From Planctomycetaceae bacterium (GTDB lineage: Bacteria > Planctomycetota > Planctomycetia > Pirellulales > UBA1268): a DNA stretch of 16,289 bases. The number at the start of each line of letters is the position of its first letter. The stretch's first letter is position 1. The notes under the pieces are model-generated. The model saw only the letters and a program-made list of their open reading frames with translations. It had not been told where the DNA came from and ran no database searches. Shown here in pieces: positions 7,773 to 14,021 of the stretch. The position numbers were made by a program, and so were the translations under genes. The stretch covers positions 1 to 16,289 of the forward strand of contig SIAG01000036.1 in the NCBI GenBank assembly GCA_009691925.1, read 5' to 3'.

Positions 7773-7801
7773 GGCCCTTTGTTGCGAGCCCCAACGGGCC
7801 G
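7772..7801 (-). other. Intercistronic hairpin between the phosphatase and oxygenase genes
   Basis: On the coding strand, starting one base after the phosphatase stop codon, CGGCCC (7801-7796) pairs with GGGCCG (7777-7772) and inside it GTTG (7795-7792) pairs with CAAC (7784-7781). This leaves a 7-base loop and a 3-base AAA bulge: ten base pairs in 30 bases. No T-run follows, so it is not a standard intrinsic terminator. It abuts the SD of the next gene. A role in mRNA processing, stability or translation initiation is inference. Confidence 0.5.
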
Positions 7802-7802
7802 T

Positions 7803-9113
7803 TCAGGAGGGCGTTGTGGAAACGCGCTTCACGATCACCGCCGTGCAGTCATCGGCCTGCTTCGTTCCCTCTGAAAACTCGACCACGGCGGCATAGACCA
7901 AGGCGATGACCTCGGCGACGGGGAGATCCCGGTGGCGGCGAACAACGTCGGTGAGGCGGTCGGTGCCGAACTGCTCCCCGTCGGGCCGAGACCACTCGAA
8001 AAATCCGTCGGTGAAGAGGAGGAGCATGTCGCCCAAGGCGAGTGGGACGTGCGTCGCCGGATCAAACTCCACCTCCGGCATCAGCCCCAGCGGGAGCCCG
8101 TGGGTGGGGATCTCGGTAAAGCTGTCGTCAACGGCTGTATAGACCAACAGCGGCCCGTGGCCGGCGCTGACATACTCGACCGAGCTTTTGACCGGATCGA
8201 GAAGCCCGATGAACGCCGTCACGAACGTCCCCTCGCGCAGATCCTCACCGAGAAGATCGTTGATCTGCGGCACAACGCGGGCGAGATCCCGGCTCTGCAT
8301 GAGCGTGCCGCGCAGCAGCGCCCGGGCCTCGGCCGCCACCAGCGCCGGGCCGATCCCATGGCCGGTGGCATCGCCGATCGAGATCGCCAGGAGCCCGCCG
8401 GGAAGCCGGAGCCAATCGTAACAATCCCCCCCCGTCTCGTCGGCCGAGCGATTCCAGCCGGCGATCTCGAAGCCGGGGAGGTCGGGGGGCGTCTTGGGGA
8501 GGAGGCCCTGCTGGATCTCGCGGGCGATATTTAAATCGCGCTCGATTCGCTGCTTGACGGCGTACTGCTCGAGGAGCCCCTGCCGCTCAATCGCCACCCC
8601 CGCCTGGGCGCCGAGCGCCGAGAGGAGCCGCTCGTCGCGATCACCAAACGGCCCGCCCAGCTTGTTGAGCACCTGGATAACGCCGACGATCTTCCCGTCG
8701 TGGCCGCCGAGCGGGAGCGTGAGGAGGCTCTTGGTGACAAAGCCGCTCTTCCGATCGAAGTCGGGATTGAAGCGGGAATCGTTGTAGGGATCGGGAATGT
8801 TGATCCCCTTCGCCGTTGTCGCCACCTCACCGGCGATCCCCCGGTCCATCCCGAAGCGGATCTCCTCGATCGGCGCTCCTTCCATGCCGGTGGCGATGCG
8901 GCTGAACAGCTCCCCCTTGGCATGGTCGCAGAGGAACACCGTTGCCCGCTCGCAGTCGAGGACGTCGGTCGCCGCGGTGGCGATCTGGGCCAAGAGTGGA
9001 TCGAGATCGACGGTCACCCCGAGGGCGCGGGTGACGTCAAGGATCTTCTCAAGATCGGCGACGTGCCGGTCCAGGTCGGCGACGCGCCGGTCTTGATCAT
9101 TGCCGACTGCCAT
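7803..9113 (-). CDS. GAF-domain SpoIIE/RsbU-type PP2C serine phosphatase
   Basis: 436 aa. A short N-terminal helix (about 5-28), a GAF sensor domain (about 30-175; ligand unknown), a linking helix (about 178-205) with the usual AREIQQGLLPK, and a SpoIIE-type PP2C phosphatase domain (PF07228, about 220-430). The metal-binding acidic residues are present: D230 in GGDCYDW, D248 in GDATGHG, D369 in TDGFFE and D421/D422 in DDCTAV. In this family such proteins dephosphorylate STAS anti-anti-sigma factors in partner-switching pathways; no partner is encoded in the window. ATG 9113 is one base after the stop of the PQQ-type gene (TGAcATG) with GGAA 5 bases upstream, implying translational coupling. 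A 28-residue longer form from 9197 would overlap the PQQ gene and is not favoured. A G8 run (8426-8433) encodes part of the GGD motif in frame. Confidence 0.92.
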   Translation of the reverse strand: MAVGNDQDRRVADLDRHVADLEKILDVTRALGVTVDLDPLLAQIATAATDVLDCERATVFLCDHAKGELFSRIATGMEGAPIEEIRFGMDRGIAGEVATTAKGINIPDPYNDSRFNPDFDRKSGFVTKSLLTLPLGGHDGKIVGVIQVLNKLGGPFGDRDERLLSALGAQAGVAIERQGLLEQYAVKQRIERDLNIAREIQQGLLPKTPPDLPGFEIAGWNRSADETGGDCYDWLRLPGGLLAISIGDATGHGIGPALVAAEARALLRGTLMQSRDLARVVPQINDLLGEDLREGTFVTAFIGLLDPVKSSVEYVSAGHGPLLVYTAVDDSFTEIPTHGLPLGLMPEVEFDPATHVPLALGDMLLLFTDGFFEWSRPDGEQFGTDRLTDVVRRHRDLPVAEVIALVYAAVVEFSEGTKQADDCTAVIVKRVSTTPS

Positions 9114-9114
9114 G

Positions 9115-10416
9115 TCACTTCCACCGCCAAGCGGTGATCCCGGAGAGGTCGCGGACCCAAAGTTCGATCGAGCCGTCGGCGGCGGCCGTTGTTGCAAGAT
9201 GCGCCCAGCTCTCGCGGCTGGCGACCTTTGCCTCGCCGAGAAGCTCGAACTTCTCCGGCGTCGCTCGCACCAGCCGCAGGTCGCCGGTCTCGTCGAGCGC
9301 CAGGATCCGATCCCCCTGGGCGACGAGGCTCCAATACCTGCCGAACGGCTCGGTGATCCAATCCTCCTTGCCGGTCGCTAGGTCGAGGCTCGCAAACCGC
9401 TGGTTGCGGAGATGAACATAGGCGTGGCCGTCGCGCACGACCGGGCTCGACATGTAGCCCTGCACCTTGTTGCGCCACACCGGCTCGGCCGGCTGCGCTC
9501 CCGGGAGCGGGACGTCGAAGAGGAACGACCCGCCACCGTAGCTCGTCGTGAACACCTTCCCGTCGCTGACCGTCGGCGTGACGATGTTCATCCCCCGAAA
9601 GGCCTCGACGGCGCGCTTCCAGAGGATGTTCCCGGTATCGGGATCGACCGCGGCGAGGTCGGTCCGCCCCTGGACGAGGAGCTGCCGCGTGCCGCCGATC
9701 GTGGCCAGCAACGGCGAAGAGAAGGCGCTGCCGTTCATGCCGCCGCCATCATCGAGAACGCGCCACAGGAGCTTTCCCGTAGCCTTGTCGAGCTTGCAGA
9801 AGCCGCCGCCGGCCTGGACGAAAACGGCGTCGTCAAGGACCAACGGGCTCGAGACGAAGCCGAAGGCGGGGAGGTCGCTCTTGAGATCCTTGACGAAGTC
9901 GACGCGCCACACCTCGGCGCCAGTCTCGGCATCGAGGCAGACGAGGAGATCGCGCATCCCGGCGACATAGATCCGCCCACCGTCGATGGCCGGCGTGGCG
10001 CGGATCCAGGAGCCATTGCTGGCGGCGAAGAACGGCACCGTCATCGCCCCCTCCCAGCCGGCCTGCCACAGCTCCTTCCCCGTCGCCCGGTCGAGCGCCC
10101 GGACATGCTCCGTTTTGGCGTCGCGGGTCTCGGTGACGTAGACGACCTTCTCCGTCACCAGGGGCCCGGAATAGCCCGGCCCGAGATCGGCATGCCAGAG
10201 CTTCTCCAGCCGCGACGACTCGAGCGCGTCGGGCCAGGTGGGGCCGGCGACGGTGCCGTCACGGGCCGCGCCGCGCCACTGGAGCCAGGTCGAGCCAGCG
10301 GCGGCTCCCGGCTCCTGTGCCGGCGACATGCACGGCGTCAGCAGCGACGCCGCGGTCAGCACGATCCCCGCGAACCCCAAAAATCCCTGCACGACCGACC
10401 GAGTTGGCTGCGTCAT
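9115..10416 (-). CDS. Exported PQQ-binding-like beta-propeller repeat protein
   Basis: 434 aa. A signal peptide (about 1-34: TQPTR N-region, hydrophobic core GFLGFAGIVLTAASLL, likely cleavage near SPAQ) is followed by the mature start WLQWRGAARDG, typical of the planctomycete PQQ-like WD40 family. Repeated blades show the A-x-D-x-x-T-G-x-x-x-W signature, for example LDRATGKELWQ, LDAETGAEVWR, LDKATGKLLWR, VDPDTGNILWK and LDLATGKEDWI. No catalytic quinoprotein dehydrogenase residues are evident, so it is more likely a periplasmic scaffold or binding propeller than an active enzyme. ATG 10416 was chosen because GGGGAG (10423-10428) lies 6 bases upstream and a signal peptide follows at once. The longer frame from 10548 would overlap the lyase gene. 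It sits 85 bases after the lyase stop, the largest gap in the run apart from the 171 bases before the LEPR gene. Confidence 0.9.
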   Translation of the reverse strand: MTQPTRSVVQGFLGFAGIVLTAASLLTPCMSPAQEPGAAAGSTWLQWRGAARDGTVAGPTWPDALESSRLEKLWHADLGPGYSGPLVTEKVVYVTETRDAKTEHVRALDRATGKELWQAGWEGAMTVPFFAASNGSWIRATPAIDGGRIYVAGMRDLLVCLDAETGAEVWRVDFVKDLKSDLPAFGFVSSPLVLDDAVFVQAGGGFCKLDKATGKLLWRVLDDGGGMNGSAFSSPLLATIGGTRQLLVQGRTDLAAVDPDTGNILWKRAVEAFRGMNIVTPTVSDGKVFTTSYGGGSFLFDVPLPGAQPAEPVWRNKVQGYMSSPVVRDGHAYVHLRNQRFASLDLATGKEDWITEPFGRYWSLVAQGDRILALDETGDLRLVRATPEKFELLGEAKVASRESWAHLATTAAADGSIELWVRDLSGITAWRWK

Positions 10417-10422
10417 CGCCGG

Positions 10423-10428
10423 CTCCCC
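10423..10428 (-). promoter_or_regulatory. Shine-Dalgarno deciding the beta-propeller gene start
   Basis: GGGGAG on the coding strand, 6 bases before ATG 10416. With the signal peptide that begins there, it decides against the 44-residue longer reading from 10548. Confidence 0.6.
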
Positions 10429-10501
10429 TAGTGAGTAAGACCACCCGTGACGCCATTCGACCCGCTGCACCGAGAAAAATCCATCCGGTCGGATTCCACC
10501 C

Positions 10502-11542
10502 TCACCCGGAGAGCCAGGCGTCGCGGTGGGCGGCGACAAACGCATCATCGCACAGCTCGGGCCAGGCCCGCCGCACCCGGTCGATCTCCCCGCTCTGGCC
10601 GGGACTCAAGCCCTCGCGCTCGTCGAGGCACCAGATTCCTTCGAGCAGCCCCTGCCGCCGCAGGACCTCGTGGAGGCCGGCGACGCAGCCCCGAAACCCG
10701 TGGGGGGCGTCGAAGTAAGCGCTGTTGCAGTCGGTGACGGCGACAGCGGCCGAGGCCAGGGCCGCGTCGACATGCCCCGGGCGGCAGCGCTCCAGCAGCG
10801 CGACGGCGGCGCGCGTATCGACCGCCCAATGCCCGAGAAGCCCGCCGACGAACCGCAACGACTTCCCGTCGACGTCAAACGACGTGGCGAGATCGGTGAC
10901 GATGGAATCATCGTTGCCAGTGTAGAGGCTGACGTCGTCGCGCCCCGACAGCGCCACGGCGCGGACCACGTCGAGCGTCTGATAGCGGTTGAAGGGGGCG
11001 ACCTTGATCGCCACCACCGCGGGGATCTCGAGAAACCCGCGCCAGAAAGCATGCGACAGCACCCTCCCGCCAACCGCCGGCTGGAGATAGAAGCCGACCA
11101 GTGGAATCACGTCCGCCACCGCCCGGCAATGATCAAGGAGCGCGGCTTCGTTTCCTGCGACCCCGGCCAGGCTCACCAGCCCGGCGTGGTAGCCAAGCTC
11201 TTCGAGGACCGCAGCCTCGGCCACCGCCTGCCCGATCGGCCCACAGACTCCGCCGATCGCCACCACCGGCCGACCGGCCCGGGCGATCTCCTCGGCCGCA
11301 AGTTCGAGGACGGGCCGAAACAGGCCGATGTTCCAGTCGCGGATCGCAAACTGGGTGGTGTGGACACCAACGGCCAAGCCGCCGGCGCCGGCGGCGAGGT
11401 AATAGCGCGTCAGGGCCCGCTGCCGGCGCTCGTCGAGCGTGCGCTCTGAAGAGAGCGCCAGCGGATGCGCCGGGATCACATGCCCGCGCGCGAGCCAGCG
11501 CCGCACGCCGCCGTCGCGATCGAGCGCTTCAGAAGATTCCAT
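10502..11542 (-). CDS. Dihydrodipicolinate synthase (DapA/NanA) family lyase
   Basis: 346 aa, somewhat longer than typical DapA (about 290-300). It shows the DHDPS-family TIM barrel (PF00701): N-terminal VIPAHPLAL, the LAAGAGGLAVGVHTTQF strand, AIGGVCGPIGQAVAEA, Y152 (GFYLQP) as the likely catalytic Tyr and K180 (AVVAIKVAPFNRYQ) as the Schiff-base Lys. Such enzymes catalyse aldol cleavage or condensation or dehydration of 2-keto acids. In planctomycete clusters with an epimerase and Gfo/Idh genes, sugar-acid catabolism is more likely than lysine synthesis; this is inference. ATG 11542 lies inside the preceding epimerase gene (14-base overlap) with GAGG 6 bases upstream. An upstream extension to 11785 is low-complexity Arg/Pro/Ser-rich sequence overlapping the epimerase and is not credible. 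Confidence 0.88.
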   Translation of the reverse strand: MESSEALDRDGGVRRWLARGHVIPAHPLALSSERTLDERRQRALTRYYLAAGAGGLAVGVHTTQFAIRDWNIGLFRPVLELAAEEIARAGRPVVAIGGVCGPIGQAVAEAAVLEELGYHAGLVSLAGVAGNEAALLDHCRAVADVIPLVGFYLQPAVGGRVLSHAFWRGFLEIPAVVAIKVAPFNRYQTLDVVRAVALSGRDDVSLYTGNDDSIVTDLATSFDVDGKSLRFVGGLLGHWAVDTRAAVALLERCRPGHVDAALASAAVAVTDCNSAYFDAPHGFRGCVAGLHEVLRRQGLLEGIWCLDEREGLSPGQSGEIDRVRRAWPELCDDAFVAAHRDAWLSG

Positions 11543-12560
11543 CGCTAACCTCGAAATGGGTCGGTCGGCCGAGCGACGGCCCTCCGCGGCCAATCCAGTC
11601 GCAGACCATGGCCACCGCTTCGTCGGTCGTCGTCTCGGGGGGGCCAAAGTGCCGCTGGCAGGCCTGCGCGTCCCACAGCCAGGCCTCCGTCCCTTCCGTA
11701 CCGACAAACGTCGGAGCCCGAGCGAGCCACTCTCCGCACCGCCCGGCCAGCGCGCGGATCGACACCCGCTCGAGGCCGGTGACATTCAGGGCCACCGGCG
11801 GGCTCCCGGCCAGGGCGAGGCATTGAATGGCCCGCGCACCCGCGTCGCGCTGCCAGACAAAAGAAACAAATCCCATCCCCACATCGACTGGCCGCCCATT
11901 GGCCACGGCCCGGGCGACGTCGTGGATCACGCCATACCGCGGCTCGACGGCATAGCAGAGGCGGAAGTGGAGCAGAGGCATCCCCGACCTGGATGCCTCG
12001 TAGGCCACGACGCGCTCCCGCGCCACACAGGCATTGGCATATTCGCCGAGCGGCGTCAGCGGCGTCGATTCGTCGGCCCCCGGCCCCGCCACCGGCAGGA
12101 GCGGATAGACGCAGCCGGTGGAGAAGAGCACGAACCGCGATCGCCGGTAGCGCCGGGCCGCGATCGCCGGGGCGAGCGTGTTGACAGCCCAGGTGCGCTC
12201 CGGGGCGTCGGTCGTGCCGAACTTCTGCCCCGTCATGTGGATCACGAGGGGGGCATCAGGGAGCCGTCGGACGGCCTCCCCGTCCATCAGATCACAGGCC
12301 ACGGTGGCGACGCCATGACGCTCAAGCGCCAGCTTCGCCTGCGAATCGGAGAACCGGGAAACGGCGGTCACGCGTCGGCCCCGGCCACCGGCGGCGTCAA
12401 GCCCACGGCGCACCATCCGCGCGAGTGTCGGCCCCATCTTCCCGCCGGCCCCGAGGATGACGACATCGCCATCGAGTCGCGCCAGCGTCTCGACAACGCC
12501 AAGCGTGGGGCGCGAGAGATGCTCCTCGAGAGCCTCGACGTCGGCAAAGGATTCGAGCAT
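11529..12560 (-). CDS. NAD-dependent epimerase/dehydratase (extended SDR)
   Basis: 343 aa. Rossmann nucleotide site at about residues 33-43 (VVILGAGGKMG; pattern GxGGxxG), a following acidic site (C89-D90), the FSTGCVYP motif (S147/T148) and Y174 in the active-site segment GEYANACVARE. The expected YxxxK Lys position is Cys178, which is unusual. The acidic patch and lack of a signal peptide indicate a soluble cytoplasmic enzyme acting on a sugar nucleotide, sugar or sugar acid. It is 17 bases downstream of the DUF1501 stop and overlaps the lyase start by 14 bases. No Shine-Dalgarno precedes ATG 12560: the leader is pyrimidine-rich and contains CCTCCC. No other start fits, because the next in-frame Met lies inside the nucleotide-binding loop. 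The assignment to the family is firm; the reaction is not. Confidence 0.87.
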   Translation of the reverse strand: MLESFADVEALEEHLSRPTLGVVETLARLDGDVVILGAGGKMGPTLARMVRRGLDAAGGRGRRVTAVSRFSDSQAKLALERHGVATVACDLMDGEAVRRLPDAPLVIHMTGQKFGTTDAPERTWAVNTLAPAIAARRYRRSRFVLFSTGCVYPLLPVAGPGADESTPLTPLGEYANACVARERVVAYEASRSGMPLLHFRLCYAVEPRYGVIHDVARAVANGRPVDVGMGFVSFVWQRDAGARAIQCLALAGSPPVALNVTGLERVSIRALAGRCGEWLARAPTFVGTEGTEAWLWDAQACQRHFGPPETTTDEAVAMVCDWIGRGGPSLGRPTHFEVSDGIF

Positions 12561-12577
12561 GGGGAGAGAACGGGAGG

Positions 12578-13999
12578 CTAGCCCACGAGCTCCCGCAGAA
12601 CCGTTCCCGACACGTCGGTGAGGCGGAAGTCGCGGCCGGCGTAGCGGTATGTCAGCTGCTCGTGGTCGAAGCCGAGGAGATGGAGCATCGTGGCGTGGAG
12701 ATCGTGAACGCTGACCGGCTTGTCGACGGCCCGGAAGCCGAAGTCATCGGTCGCGCCGTAGGCCTGCCCCCCCTTGATGCCGCCGCCGGCGAGCCACACC
12801 GAGAAGCCGTAGTGGTTGTGGTCGCGCCCCGCCTTCGCCTTGCCGTCGCCGCCGAGCTCCACCGTCGGCGTCCGGCCGAACTCGCCGCCGAACAGAACGA
12901 GCGTCTCGTCGAGCATCCCGCGCTCGGCGAGATCCGTCAGCAGCGCCGCCACCGGCTGATCGATCTGCCCGGCGAGGGTGCGGTGGTTCGACTCGATCTG
13001 TTCGTGGTTGTCCCACGGCTGGCCGGCCCCGTGCCAGAGCTGCACGTAGCGCACGCCGCGCTCGAGGAGCCGGCGGGCGATGAGCGTCTGCCGGCCATGG
13101 ACGGTGTCGCCGTAGAGCCCCCGCATCGCCGCCGACTCGCGCGTCAGATCGAAGGCCTCGGCGGCCTCCACCTGCATCCGGAAGGCCATCTCGAAGGAAT
13201 GGATGCGAGCATCGAGCCGGGTGTCGCCGCGGGCCTCGCGGTGGGCGGCGTTGAGCTTCTGGAGCCAGTCGAGCTGATGCCGCTGCACGGAGGCGCTCGC
13301 ATGCGGGCTGCGAATGTTCTCGATGAGCTTCTCGATCTCGGTGTGCTGCGAGTCGATTGACGTCCCCTGGAGCGTGCCGGGGAGAAAGCCCGACTGCCAG
13401 TTGTCGGGCCCCTTCACCGGATGGCCGCCGGGACACATCGCCACGAAGCCGGGGAGGTTTTGGTTTTCCGTCCCCAGGCCGTAGAGGATCCAGCTCCCGA
13501 CACTCGGCCGCGGCTGGACGGAGTCGCCGCAATTCATGAGCATCAGGCTCGGCTCATGGTTGGGCACCTGGGCATGCATCGAGCGGATCACCGCGAGCCG
13601 ATCGGCGTGGCCGGCGAGCTTCGGGAAGATGTCGCTGATCTCGAGGCCGCTCTCGCCATGGCGGGCAAAGCCGAAGGGGGACGGCAGCGGCGATCCGGTT
13701 TTCCGTTCGGTCGTAAAGCTGATCGGGGCGGGCTGGTCGGCATATTTCGCCAGCGCCGGCTTGGGATCGAAGGTGTCGACCTGCGACGGGCCGCCGTTCA
13801 AAAAGATATGGATGACGCGCTTGGCCCGCGGGGCGAAGTGGGGGGCCTTCACTGAGAGTGGCTCGAGAAGCGGATCACCAGCCGCCAAGGCCCCGCCCGA
13901 GGCATCGCCGAGGACACCGGCGAGCCCGAGCATGCCGAGGCCGAGACCACTGCGGGAAAGAAGCTCACGACGGGAAAGGGGCAGGTGTGCGGGGGTCAT
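12578..13999 (-). CDS. DUF1501 protein, Tat-exported (first pair)
   Basis: 473 aa, DUF1501 family (PF07394). A Tat signal is clear: LSRRELLSRSG (Arg10-Arg11) then a Gly/Leu-rich hydrophobic stretch to about residue 39. Family motifs in order: RVIHIFLNGGPSQVDTFDPKP, RHGESGLEISDIFPKL, MHAQVPNHEPSLMLMNCG, RPSVGSWILYGLG, SFEMAFRMQ, RGVRYVQLWHGAGQPWDNH, LVLFGGEFGRTP, GRDHNHYGFSVWLAGGG, GATDDFGF and DLHATMLHLLGFDHEQLTYRYAGRDFRLTDV. ATG 13999 has a perfect AGGAGG (14008-14013) 8 bases upstream. The 107-residue extension to 14320 is Arg/Ser/Pro-rich shadow sequence over the previous gene. It follows the PSCyt/DUF1553 gene by 22 bases. It closely follows the family consensus; the other DUF1501 in this window is more divergent. 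Confidence 0.94.
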   Translation of the reverse strand: MTPAHLPLSRRELLSRSGLGLGMLGLAGVLGDASGGALAAGDPLLEPLSVKAPHFAPRAKRVIHIFLNGGPSQVDTFDPKPALAKYADQPAPISFTTERKTGSPLPSPFGFARHGESGLEISDIFPKLAGHADRLAVIRSMHAQVPNHEPSLMLMNCGDSVQPRPSVGSWILYGLGTENQNLPGFVAMCPGGHPVKGPDNWQSGFLPGTLQGTSIDSQHTEIEKLIENIRSPHASASVQRHQLDWLQKLNAAHREARGDTRLDARIHSFEMAFRMQVEAAEAFDLTRESAAMRGLYGDTVHGRQTLIARRLLERGVRYVQLWHGAGQPWDNHEQIESNHRTLAGQIDQPVAALLTDLAERGMLDETLVLFGGEFGRTPTVELGGDGKAKAGRDHNHYGFSVWLAGGGIKGGQAYGATDDFGFRAVDKPVSVHDLHATMLHLLGFDHEQLTYRYAGRDFRLTDVSGTVLRELVG

Positions 14000-14007
14000 C
14001 GGGACGG

Positions 14008-14013
14008 CCTCCT
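14008..14013 (-). promoter_or_regulatory. Shine-Dalgarno deciding the DUF1501 start (first pair)
   Basis: AGGAGG on the coding strand, 8 bases before ATG 13999 and within the 22-base gap after the upstream stop. It is the strongest SD in the window. Confidence 0.65.
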
Positions 14014-14021
14014 GGGGAGAG

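Noticed and set aside
7762..7794. Eleven-residue N-terminal extension of the PhyH protein
   Set aside because: It would translate through the SD and the hairpin; ATG 7761 has GAGGAG at good spacing and matches the usual family N-terminus.
10478..10495. AATCC-N8-GGATT followed by T residues after the lyase gene as an intrinsic terminator
   Set aside because: The stem is only five base pairs and AT-rich, too weak for a terminator in this GC-rich genome; transcription may well continue into the beta-propeller gene.
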